Shown piece by piece: positions 10,644 to 23,200 of a stretch of 60,000 nucleotides of DNA. The translations under genes were made by a program, and so were the position numbers. Location: contig NW_019775413.1 of NCBI RefSeq assembly GCF_001039355.2, positions 1,372,745-1,432,744 of the forward strand. Reading direction: 5' to 3'. The notes under the pieces were generated by a model. The model had not been told where the DNA came from and did not search any database. It saw nothing but the letters and a program-made list of their open reading frames with translations. Position 1 is the stretch's first letter; every line of letters starts with the position of its first letter. This stretch comes from Lingula anatina. Lineage: Eukaryota > Brachiopoda > Lingulata > Lingulida > Lingulidae.

Positions 10644-11548
10644 GATTAGTAGCTTTGCACGAAATGTAGACTGCCAAAATATAACTTTTGGAAATTTCTT
10701 AATGCGTACAGTATATACATGCATAAGTTCTGGGATCGATGAGGAGAAATACGAAACTATGTCTTAAAAAGTAATTTCTCCTTTACCTGCAGGTAAACAA
10801 ACACACCTGAGCAGGCGACCTAGTTGTATAAACTGTGCTCCGATGGAAACAGGAACGGCGGTGCTATACTTGGTGCTTACCTGCATCAGTTCACTTAAGA
10901 TTTTTTTAAATTTAAAGGCAGGTGAGAAACATCTACTGTATACAGGCTTCGGCTATAGAATGAACTGATGTACTGGCGGTTTAAACAAGGAAATATCTGA
11001 ATGATCAGCATCATATCAGCCGCCAGTATGAACATGCAACTGTATCAAGGAACAACTCCTTCAATGTTAACATACATAGGCTCACTGTTCCAATGATTTG
11101 ATACTTGTGTATCCTGAACAACGATAACCACAACTTAATTATTGTCATAATCGGAACTATCTACAAAAAAGAAGACGTCATCTGGCAATCACTGGCAATT
11201 ACATGACGTATGTCAGCTGCCTTGCTGTTTAAACACGTACGCATACAGCCCTACATGAACTGTAATTTTATGAGTATCATCAATAATATGTTTTTTTATT
11301 ATGCATGCTGCCGGCTAATTCAACTGATTGCAATTGACCCGAACTTCATTTGCAAACTAGACACAGTAGGGGCATTATGCTGCTGATTACATACTGACAA
11401 ACACAGTACCTATCCCCCATTTACTTCCAGGCTACATATGATTATTACGATCCTCTCTGTATGTGTTTGGATGACACGGTTCAAATGTGGATTACCTCTG
11501 AACAAATTAGGCCATGCGATTACTGGTTTAATCAAGTAGCAACGTATA
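10644..11548. other. Intergenic stretch upstream of the small membrane protein gene
   Basis: No gene or repeat recognised. It presumably contains the promoter and 5' leader of the gene starting at 11549. Confidence 0.4.
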
Positions 11549-11926
11549 ATGGAAGCCCCGGAACAGTTGCCTGGCCAACACAACGTGAAGACAAAACGAA
11601 GAAGTTTTAGCAACATTGCAATTTTCTTCTATAACAATGTTGTTTACGTGGTCTTCCTTTCTTGTGCCAAGGTTGTAGTAGGGATAGTCCTCGTCGCCCG
11701 TGTGAATCGACCTGCTGGGATCGTTCTCATCGCCGTGGGTGGAAGTTTCATGCTTGTGTTAGCTTCGGTGATACTTTTTTTAAAATTGAGGAAAAAACGT
11801 AAAATAAAAAGATCTCAGAGTCGGCCTGAAGAGAGACACAAGGCTCAAATTGACGATCTTAGAAGCGAAAGACCAAATCAAAATATTTTTTACAAACCGA
11901 CAGTCTCGAAGGAAACTGAAGTTTGA
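11549..11926 (+). CDS. Small two-helix membrane protein with PDZ-type C terminus, family unknown
   Basis: An intronless frame of 125 residues starts at ATG 11549. A basic N terminus (KTKRR, 15-18) is followed by two closely spaced hydrophobic segments at about 31-50 and 57-80, then a highly basic stop-transfer segment (RKKRKIKR, 81-88) and a polar tail. The protein ends ETEV, which fits the class I PDZ ligand pattern S/T-x-hydrophobic. AATAAA lies at about 12060. I do not recognise the family. The hydrophobic layout, basic boundary and C-terminal motif argue for a real gene, but it could be the last exon of a longer one. Confidence 0.55.
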   Translation: MEAPEQLPGQHNVKTKRRSFSNIAIFFYNNVVYVVFLSCAKVVVGIVLVARVNRPAGIVLIAVGGSFMLVLASVILFLKLRKKRKIKRSQSRPEERHKAQIDDLRSERPNQNIFYKPTVSKETEV

Positions 11927-12304
11927 ACTGTTTAATCTGTACATAGCGACAAACACATTAAAGCATTCTTTAAGAAATGTTTTATTCTGCTAATTGCGTG
12001 CTTAATCAGTATCACCACAATATACAGCAACTGTTGTATAAAAGTAGATAAAATGTTATAAATAAAACCTTTTTTCCAGTTTTTTTTGGTAAGAACCTTA
12101 CCCACAATAGCTTCAATGCATAGTTCCACCGCATCATAGAAATCTATCAATTGTTTAATCATCAAGTTTCAACAACATTTCTTCGCAATTCGCCACAGGA
12201 ACAAAATCTGATTTTTGCTCCTGATATTTTGTTTCACAAAAGGCATCAAAACCTTCAACGTGGGGTTTTTACGTCCTTTTTTTAGATATGATAAACAGCA
12301 TTAG

Positions 12305-15300
12305 TTATGTGGAATGTTTCTGCACTTCGTTGAGATCTAACCACTCTTTGAATTCATGATCGGGGCTCTGAAGTACCGTGGCCCAGTAGGACATTTCCAA
12401 ATCTTCGGTGGAGCCGTATCCTAAACAGATTTGCCCAAGCGGTATATCACTCCTCAGGTTTTGGTGGTCGTACACGGTAAGCGTTACTGTAGTGTAGTTC
12501 AGATCCTCGAACTTCGGGGATATGTGAAACACAAACGAGGCATTATACACAGGACAGCGAGAGCCTTTCCGTGCCCGCGTCTGTTCTTTCATTGGTGGCC
12601 GGCCTGGCTGAGTTACTTCCACTTTAACATAGGGATCTGAGGAAAAGGAAAAAAATCAATCTTATAAAATGCGCGAGAGACGAAGCAGTGAAATATAGTT
12701 ATTTGAATGGCCTATGTCAATAGAAAGTACAAACCAGAATCTAAATGAATTCTGCCAAAAAAAGTTCAGTTATAATGACAAAGAGAAAAGAAAAAGAGGT
12801 AATTAATGGAGCAATGAGTTTTTTTTCTTTCGAAATGATAAATCAAAAGACAGTTTGTTAATGAACGGTTCATTTGATTTCGTTTTCTGAACCATCAACC
12901 TGACAACACATTGAAAGACGCGTGAAAGCCATTTGCCATCCCCTACCTCCCAAAGCGAGGACTTAAGACATTGCTTTTCTCACCTGGATATCCGGATATC
13001 GACTGCTTTGGCAGATCTCTCGCTTGTTTTACCGTTAATGTTAGGCGCTCAGTTTTCGGCTCAAAACAAGTGGCAATCTGCAAAATTCCAAGACCCTGCA
13101 ATAAACAGATAAATTTACAGTAAGTGTATTTTTTCAGGATATATAAGCGGGGTTGGGGGGGGGGGGTGATTAAATGCTGTAAGTATAGATTTCCTCCCAT
13201 ATATTAACAAAAAACTTTTTTTCTGAGCAACAACTCTTTATATTAGAATAAAACGATGAACTAGTCCAGTTGACCATATAGTGCTATTGATGTAGACTTT
13301 GAAGGAGACATAGAGTGTGAATATGTTGAGCATGCATGTACGCCTTCTATCATACGTCATTAACTCCTTGTAGATTCATCTTCTTTTGATGAGCCTTCAC
13401 ACATCTGAGACACATACGATGAATCTTTTCCTTTTTTCATTGAAATTGCTTATACCACTTATCCGGGTAACGCCCTGATCGAAAAGGAAATTCCCGTATT
13501 TGTCATTGGCAAATACTTCGGGCACTGTTGAATGCGGTGTATACGCAATCAATCATCCATGCTTTCAATTCCTGGTTACTATTTCATTTCAATTGAGGCC
13601 AAAAGTTGATCTCCGTATTTTTTTCTTTTAGCAAGGACAAAAATGGAGTTGTCTACTAATAATACTAATAGTTATAATACTGATTTATTCTTAGTCAAAG
13701 CAGCTATTATATGCACAGCATTTAGATTTGGACTTAATTTTGAGTAATTCTAACGCATGTATTTGGGAGCCCTGTCTTCCCGTCTCCATCCTGGGTTCAT
13801 ATTGTATTTATGGCGATGGCAATTTTGTATTAAAAAGGATTATTAAAGACCCCCAGTAAAGAAATTCAGGGTTTCGCATATTTGCATGTGAGAGCCCTGT
13901 TTAATTATCTTCCCGTCTACACCCTGGGTTCATGTTGTGTTGATGTCGATGGCAATTTTGTATTAAGGATTATTAAATACCGCCAGTAAAAAAAATCAGG
14001 GTTTCTCCTAATTGCCTTCTAAGCTTTGCACGCACACAAAAACGTGAGGTTTTAAGTATTATTATTTTTTTTACTGTAACAGCATCGTCTAAAAGCAATA
14101 TTAGTTGTAGTAAGATGAAAGAAAAATCTTGTAAAACTGAATAAAGATCCAAGGCGGGTTTTTCTCCTGCATTCTATCCAATCTATCATTTTATTGAACG
14201 TTGAAGTCCACTTGATATTTGTCGACTTGCAACATCTGAGATAAACCCTTATAAACCTTCTTAAATGCTTCTGTATGAAACTTTTGGACAGAAACAGACT
14301 ATTTTCAATAATGGAAGAAAACCATTTGGTGCGGTGGCAAAAATAAATGACTGCAAATCAGGAAAACCGTTTTTAAAAATTCAGAGGCTAATTATTTGGT
14401 GATAAATTCCTTCCCACCTTGAATAATTATGTCTCAACTACTTCAGTTTATTTAATATTGCGTGGTATCAATGCTGTGCAGCTTACTTAGAAAACTGATA
14501 TTGTACAGAGTGGTTCCCCTTTTTTACTTTTTTTTTACCAAACATTGAACACAATGATTAAACATACCAAATAATTCCCCTTACTTTCACGGATATATTG
14601 ATATTATAAAAGATGATCGTTTCAATACGGCTAAGAATTGACAAACTTCATATTGACCTCTAGGGTATCGACATTAAAATTACTCGGGGATAGATGGTGT
14701 CAAGTTGACGTGCCGGGGGACAAGATAAATGGAAAACTTTTGAAAAATCACAACAAATGGTTTATTCTAATCCGTTATTTGGGGGATTTGTAATTGCATT
14801 GGAACAAAAAGATGGAACAAAACCGGCAATAATCTATTCCCAAGAGTAATTATGCAGGGTTTCGTGTCGTTATGTATGCCGCCAAATTAAATCTTTCTAG
14901 GGGAAAATCTGTTGATCACGTCTTAGTTAAACATCAGCCAAAGTAAATTATATCAAATGTCTCTTAATCTTTAGGATTGTTCATCTATCGTATTTCACTA
15001 TCCTGAAATTTAAATGTTTGTGATTTACTCTTTGACGGATTACTTTTCAAGGTTCTATTTAATTTTCAATCTGTGGAGTTTACTTTGGTGAGTCTGCGAA
15101 GTAAATACTTCAAGAGGACAATCAATACAAACCTCCACATCCTGTTTTGCTTGCAAGTCCATCCACATGCGGGTTTCCTCTTGCAAATTCACAGTGCTGA
15201 GGTCCAACTCCAAGTCCCCGATATATTCCAAGCGTCTTAAGTTATGAGTTTTGTTATAAAATTTTATCTTTAGAGATTTTTCTTGCAATTCTTCCAAGCT

Positions 15301-16554
15301 CAGGTCTTTGAAATAAAATACTTCGTTGTATTCGGGATCTCTCGTGCGCTTCACAACTTTTGACGTTTGTTTCTGAAGTTTGCCGGGACACAGGTACAGT
15401 TTTGCAAACGTGTTCACGTTATTTGGATGTTTAGATTGTCCGCCAATGTTTTCACCTTTTACAAGCACAACTTTGAGCTGTTTGGTATCGCTTAGATATT
15501 GGACAGAAATCTTTGCTTCACCAAATTCTGCTATGAGTCTTTGTAACCTTTCGGAGTCGCAGGGAGAGGATAAAGAATACTCTAGACTCTGCCCAGGTAA
15601 TGAAGACCTCCTAAACAAGAGCCTGTTTGGAATTCTTGAGTTTTTGTCTTTCTCTTTGCCTGATGTTGAAATGCATTTGCCCGTGTTTTCCGGTAACACG
15701 AGGGAAGAGCGCCTACGTTGGTAAAGCCCACTCCTTTTCTGTCTTTGCTGAATAGGTGAAAATTCTGGACTTCTTCGCGGAGAAATAGTTGGCGGTGGGG
15801 ACCGTTTAAGAGAAATGTCTGAATCACTACCGTTCCCTGGTTTCAACGCCCCCAGCGGCAAAGCATGGTGCCTCCGAATTCTGAGACTACCGGTGTGATT
15901 CCTCGACAGATTTTCGTCAGAGTGTCTGTATTCGAAAAGCGGTGATGTGTCCGACTTGTGGAATGTGTTCTCTTCAGTTTTTTTATCCGGTTTAATATTT
16001 ACACGATGACGTAAGGCTCGCGTTGTAAAAGGGGACACAGAGGGGCTCGAGTCAGAATCGTGAAAAAGCGACTCCTTTCGACGCGTGTGCGGTGTTTCCA
16101 GCAACGTGGTAAAACCGTAAGACGTTTTCGTTCTAAAATGGGGTAAAGTCATTGCAGACACGGAAAAGGGGTCCGCGTTGGTATCGTCGCTTCGTAGCTC
16201 TTCTGCACTGGGTAATCCCCCGCTGGACAAGCAAGGTTCTCGGACTCCAATCGGGGACACTGGGGCTGAATGGGTTTGTCTCACGCACAGGTTGTAGGGG
16301 CTGACCCGTCCAGTGGGAGATCGCGCTGGACTGGTGTTGATGGAGCACGGAAAACTGTCCACTCCAGAGCTAGTAGAGCTGGCACTATCTTGGCTTCGAG
16401 TGTCCATGCCCGGAATGGTAAACTCGGGGATGCTGTTTGGAGTTAACACGTTGCTGTGCATTTGTTGGAGCGGGTTGTCGTTCCCTACGTAAAGCTTCGG
16501 TATATTCAGGGAGTGCTTCGTCTTGTGCATCCACCATCCTTTTACAGAATTCAT
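12305..16554 (-). CDS. Tandem C2-domain protein (TC2N/synaptotagmin-like)
   Basis: Three coding exons join without frame error: 16554-15133, 13095-12984 and 12636-12305, giving 621 residues. The junctions restore conserved C2 sequence (DVE|GLGILQIATCF and GYP|DPYVKVEV). Residues 1 to about 345 are a Ser/Pro-rich, probably disordered region; C2A covers about 348-474 and C2B about 475-610. The second C2 start resembles the matching part of human TC2N as I remember it, and the end (EWLDLNEV) matches the usual C2B WHxL position. C2A lacks the usual calcium-binding aspartates in loops 1 and 3; C2B keeps DPYV and one loop 3 aspartate. Calcium-independent membrane or protein binding is therefore inferred. 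There is no N-terminal membrane helix. A 3' splice site at 16605 shows that a non-coding leader exon lies further upstream. A synaptotagmin 14/16-like origin is the main alternative to TC2N. Confidence 0.85.
13752..14010. repeat. Tandem duplication, about 125-bp unit, in an intron of the C2 gene
   Basis: Two adjacent units share AGCCCTGT, TCTTCCCGTCT, CCTGGGTTCAT, GATGGCAATTTTGTATTA, GGATTATTAAA and TCAGGGTTTC in the same order, with scattered changes. It lies in the large intron between the first and second coding exons of the tandem-C2 gene. Confidence 0.85.
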
Positions 16555-16604
16555 GATTCACGACTGGCAGTTCACATTAATTGTCTATCGGTCTGTTGGC
16601 GAAT
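16555..16604 (-). other. 5' leader part of the tandem-C2 gene, behind a splice acceptor
   Basis: On the minus strand TATATTTCAG ends at 16605 and is followed by 50 bases without an in-frame ATG up to the start codon at 16554. This indicates a spliced 5' untranslated leader. Confidence 0.5.
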
Positions 16605-17163
16605 CTGAAATATATACGCACACACATACATAATGGTATATATAAAAACATGGTAATCAACACGCTGCTTTTGTTATTGCTAATAGAGGAAACATCCGTC
16701 TAAAGAAAAATTTAGAAGGAATTATCGACGTGACAGGATGTTGTGCTGGACTTGCTATGATGATCGGCTTATGTTATTAACCTTCCGATTTAAGACGAGA
16801 AACCTATGAGATGTTATTTATTTACGATATTTATTTGTAGTTGAAAAAGATTATATTTTAATGTAAATTTGTCTGACAATAAATATACTGGCTGATCAGA
16901 ATGGAGTCGAGGGTATGTGAGGGTTTGTGTTGACATCATGTATAAGAAATTATAGCATTTAATGATAACGTTTGTTGATTTATATCTTTAATATCACACA
17001 GTGGTAATAAATCACAACTTATTTTACAAACAAATTCGCCCCATAAAAAACAAGATTTTAAAAACACCGATTTTGAAGTCTTCGCTTCCTCGTCTTCGGC
17101 ATTTAGGTCTATTTAAAAGGTTGGGGGGCTAACACCCCCCCCTCCCCGTCTCTGACGCCTATC

Positions 17164-17202
<39 letters not shown>

Positions 17203-20200
17203 AACTGCTCTTATGATTTCCTCTTTCCAGTCGTTACATATTACCGTCAGTGTAATATAATACAACTAAATTGATCCATTAACAACAAGTTCTCGATGTA
17301 ATTCCACGTCTTCGTGGTAGCGCCTAAGTGCTTTAAAAGCAGTGTCTAATGTACCGAGACATAGGCACCTAATTGCATTCCAAGAATGAAACATCACATA
17401 AAAAAAGTAGCAGCAAAATGATTGCATCTTACAAGTGTGAACCAGCTTAAATTAACACTTCACGATAGGTCTACATTGCCTTATTGTATCCTCTACACAA
17501 TATACATGGTGAGCTTTATACGTTTAAGATATGTATTGGTGTATTCGTATCACATTAATGGTACTTACAGGATTTTTCATTTGGTAAATTCATCCCACTG
17601 GTACATTAAACAAAAAACCTTTTACAAGATTTCCCATTCTACAAAACTTGATCTTAACATGCCCTGGATCCAGCCTTTTGTAATGAAGTTAAAACATTTT
17701 CACTAACTCTCTTGCAGCTGTTCCATTTCTCAATTCGTTCCAAGATCTACGGTCCTCATAAAAGCAAAACATTGAAACAGACTCTATTACGTTCTTACAT
17801 ATTAGATTTTCACAGCCGACAAGTCCTCTGGAGAACCCACTAATTCGATGCTTTGTAATTTTCCATACAACACGTCACAAAAACCCCAAAGAAATAGAAC
17901 GCAAATAACATACCCGTTCACCGACTAACTTTGGTGATAAAGAAATGTCTCATTATCATTGAGCAGTAACACATCATTGAGATAGACCGGTCACAGATTT
18001 ATACTGAGTTTAGCAGTGACGACAAACTGAACGTTATTGCACAGACAAAGACGAAGCCAATTTTGTTCCATCAACTGCCTTGATCAGGTATAGCGGAAAT
18101 GCCTTTTTCTCGTTATCCGTGTGCCAGATGCGAAAAGTGGTATATTAGCATTAATCGGGGCCAACGGAATAGCCTACAATGAGGTTTAGATTGGTGATTA
18201 AATTAAGGCACGATACAGTACGAGCACAGTTTAATCAAAATGAAACCATCTAACACGAAAAGGAGCATACTGTGAGAAATATTATTTAAAAACGCAATTT
18301 ATGGCATTTGACACTTGTTTTGGTTAGCTTTACAGAAATGAAAAACTGTACGTATCAAATTATTCCACTTGGTATTGATACACACTTACCTACGCTGTCA
18401 AGTGTTATAACTGTAACAAACGTTAACCACCCCGATTGTGTGAATTGGATCTGTTCCATTTGACATGTTATTCACTCTATTGCGTTTTTGTCATCTTGTG
18501 TGAAACCAACACGCAGTAGCTGTTTTTGTATATATGCATACTGCACTGGTCTACAGCAAACGAAGAAATCAATCTATGTACAACAAGAAACATATGCTGT
18601 ATTTATTTCAACTGACACAAAGTATTAAATACTTATACTTCATACTGAACACTGCTCCAAATTAGACCATATGACGGATCCATTACGATCTGTCTCCTCT
18701 AGATAACGCATGCCACAAATCAAGCTGTTCTACACGGCGATTAAAACCCTTTCCCCAGAAAAACATTAACAGTTCATATCATTAGAAGGGGAATTAGGGA
18801 TATTTCCCACTGGAACATATGAAAGTACGACGGCAGCAGTCTGTGTAACATCAAAGTAAGGTGAGAATTGTTGTTTGCTCCCAGGTGTGCTGTTAGACTT
18901 CTTTTAACATTACGAAAATGAAATATTGGCGATTCCTTCGGTGGAATTCTCTGGGTGGTGATACATAATTCGCCGACACCGACTGATCAACGAAACCTTT
19001 GTGGTTCGCCTGTAATAAGAAGTCAAGGGACACATTGTGTTTCTAAGACATAGAAAATATAAGTGCGACATAAAAATTGTTAGCACGAACATGCCTTAGT
19101 TCTCCTCTAAGAGACAAAGAGGGTAAATTATGGATGTTTAGTAAAGGTATTATAATACTTTCTCACATTTCTCGAACACATTGACCAAAAAACCTATCTT
19201 TGAAAGAATAAAAGGATATATGGGCCTAAACCATAATCTGATAAAAAAAATACTCCAGTGGGTAAGGCCGAAAGGACAACTTTGATCGGCTTTTGCTAAA
19301 TTAAATTGATAGACATATATGAACATGTACATATTTGGCCTTCTCGTGAATGTAACTACTCCATTCGTTTCCGGATGTAATTGTATGAATGTTATCACTA
19401 TATTTGGCAAAATATATTTAATGATCCCTAGAAACAAAGCTAATTTTTAAGAACAGTTTGCCAATAGTATGCCAATAGTCGAAGTTGCTTTATGACAGAA
19501 TCACTTTTTATCTTTTATGTTGCACAAAATGAAACCATTTTGATTTGAAACCTACTTTATTGCATTGATATTCAAGTATCTATCTGCAAATATTTATAAA
19601 TTTTGCAAAATATGTAAAGAAACAGATAAACAACAATAAATCATTGATTTTATTCATTTTTGCGAAGTACATGTATATGTTATCTATTGAAAATAGCGGT
19701 GATTTAAAAGGTCATTATCATAATTTATCTTATCATTCAATATTCCGTGACTTTTCAAATACTGGCCATGGAGTTTGCATTTAGTCTCTTGCATAAACCG
19801 AAACCACTGAATTTTCCTTAATACTAAGAAGGCTCTTTATTATTTATAGAATGTTCTAAACTAAATATAACGAAATCACGTCACATTGCCCTAGTCGAGG
19901 AGAGAAGATATAAATTCATATGCTCTCTAGCATAAAAATTAATGTGTATCCCTGATGAAGATGCACTGATAAAAAGAAAACTGAATACTTATTAGTACTT
20001 AGCGAAACAAAGGTGGGGACAAGTTTCAATGAAGTTAACTTTTCTGCAGTTTTAGATGGTCTGTCTACCAATAATTGAGAGATTGAGATTGAGTAATTGA
20101 GAGATACTGTATACTATATGTATACTATTATGCTGTTTGGAAACCAAATTAAAAAAAAGAACATGGCGTTATCAGTTTTGTCGCCAATAAAGCCAATGAC

Positions 20201-23200
20201 ACAACCGAAACTTTTGTGTTGTTGCGTTGTAAACTGGTACGATAATGTTTTGGGACGCAGAACACGTTGAATACAAATACACTTTTATATCTGTATCTGA
20301 CTCGTCCATCTGCATTTTCTAGAGTCGCACACAAAAACGCGTACTGTATTTTTGAAATTATTTTCTTAGCTATCTGTAGGGCATTTATACTTTTTTTTAT
20401 AAAACCAAACGAAAAAGCAGTTTCGTGAGATTCAGACTAGGTGGATAAACACGATGGACCAAATGTGACACATCTGTGGAATAGGCCATACACCTACAAT
20501 ATCAGCAATTACCATTGTTAATAGACAGATGTAGACGAATTAAAAGGTTACTTGAGTCATGTCAAATATGTTGGTGTGGGAGGGAGAAAACTATTTTTAA
20601 GCTTGTTCATCCGTTCCGTTAAATGAATACACCGGTAAATAACCTATAAGGAAACCGGGTATTCAATTACTTAACAAGGCAGTTCAGTTTTGAAGAAGGA
20701 GCTCCGGCATCGCATGCCTTGTGTAAAGATGCAGATATAGCTACTACGTCAATGGATATATGTCAAATAATGCCATGCATGATGTACGTCACCACTTCCT
20801 CTCAAGAAGTAGGCCATTGTAAATCTATTGTAAAAGCAAAAAACAATCAGAAAAGGGCGGGAGTTCTTTGAAACCTTCGTAATTTGCAACAACAATAACA
20901 ACAACAATAAAAAATATTGTTAAATTAATTCTTCTGTGTGTTGATCAAGGTTGATAAACCTAAGTGTGGAATGGTAGGTTCATACCGATCCAAAATGCGT
21001 TCTCTCGGGAGAACACGAATTGTTGCACAGTGTAGGCTTTTCTTCAAGTTGGCGAAATTTCCCTGGTCGGCCAATCAAGAATCTATCAATAATATATCAC
21101 ACGTCACACGGACAATAAAATCTGAACAGCAATCTGGCACAAGAGCAAACGATTTGAAGATTTAGAAGACTGTCTACTAGACGCTGCATTCGATTAAGAC
21201 ATTTTTTTTCGGATAGTAAAATTTTGAATGCGTTTAATACGAATTGCACATCTATGTAGGGGCTACTTTGACAGCCACAGCCTCAGTCCCTAATGAAGGT
21301 GTCGTTGGTAGACATTCGAAATACTGGAATATGGGAGTGATAATAAATATGCCTTTGGCTATTGTTGGAAAAATCTATTATTAGAACCATGGCTACATAA
21401 CACTGATGAAATTATTGATGCTGATGGTCTAGTAGGAATTGAAAGAGGGGATCATCCAAGTAATAATACACAGCAACAAAATTTCTACTTCAAACCATCC
21501 CTAAAGGGGATTGGTAATTGTTTCAACTTTGAAAGCGTGAGAGCAATTATATAATGCACTTTTAAACTGCTGGTCGATTAATCCGGCATCTAATATAACT
21601 CTCGTCCTCATATAAAAAACCAATCATTGTGGAGACGTGGATGCAGGTATCATTGTCCAACAAGTCGATTATTTTCAAATAACTTCGCAGTTTTCAAATA
21701 TATGCGATTTAGAGCACAACTGGGGTAATTAAACAAAGCGGAATAACCTTGGCCGGATTTAATCATCAGTTTTCAGCAAATTTTATACATGTATGAATTC
21801 CATAACCATATTGAGCAGAGGCGAATATCAAATAGTGTCGGAACGAAGTTTTTTCATATTGATAGCCCTTATGGTAGTTCTACATCAGAGTTAGGAGCTT
21901 TACGGCTCTTTGAATATTATATCTCGTGACGATTATCCTGCGATGTTTATGAAATCCTATACTCAACAATGGAGTTCTGACGCTCGCATGAACGTTGCGG
22001 TGGCAACAAACAATTTGCAAACAGAAAAAATGCACTGAAAATATGTTATCACGATATCTTTCCACTTTTACTATACAATAGGACCAAATTAGCTTTTTTG
22101 TTTGAAAACACCGTGCGGTGACAAGACATGAAGAATGCGGTAATACAAGTATACATTTGGTTGACTCTATGATTGCTTGAAAGGTCAAAGATCTTAAAAT
22201 TGTCCACTTACTTTAAACCGGACCCTCACGTCGTCATATTTCTTCTGTAGTACATTTAGATCTGACGTGGCAGCGAAGTGAAAACAAACATTATCAATAG
22301 GCTACTATCTTAAAAGACTAGAGTGCCAAGAGTTAAAATGGACACTGCCATATATTAATTATCATTCTATCTATTCCTATCTCCCTCCAATACCAATCAT
22401 GAACAGTGACTTCCAGATTGACGAGAAGAAGGTTAACTTCAATACCCTTTTGTTATAACCGTATTGACGTCCTGCATCACCGATTGTGTTTCATAATATT
22501 TTAATAATAAACCAAAAAACATTTCGCAGGCTATATACTAACAGTCATCTGATTTGTATCAATATACCAGCTTAACGTGGTTAGTAATATTGTGAGGGCC
22601 AAGTATACAGATTGTAGCTGAACTAACAGGTTCTTTCCTCAATTTACTGTTCGTTAAACTTGAAAGAAACCAGTTTATTAGCATGTTCATGTTAATTTCA
22701 ATTTGCCAAGAAGATATATGCCTCTCAGTCTTAACTATGGAGTTAACATTTGCATATAATCTAACAAAGACGAAGGCAGTCCAGCCAAAAAATTGTTCTT
22801 CAGTTCATCTGATATAGAGATAGGATCTGGGTGACTTCAAAATTACTTTAAGGTATTACAGAAAATGTATCCCTGCCGACAAAACAGACAAATCCACCTA
22901 TAAAAGGTCAATGACAAATCACTACTGACATTTTTTTTTTTGCACTAACCTTTTCTTTAACATTCCCTATGATCATTCGTGTCCTTCTTTTTTCACGTTT
23001 ACTGTGTGTCAACTCATCCGGCCTAGTATTATATTGGCTGCATTCTCCATTTTTTGCCTGATTCCACTCCAAGTATGACAAACGCTGATGTCACGGTTTA
23101 TATGCCCATACGCTAGGGGCAATTACTTTAGGAAATGATGTAGATAGTTTATTAGCCGTGCAATTAAATATGATTCTGGTGGCTAACTAGAGCGTTGCTG

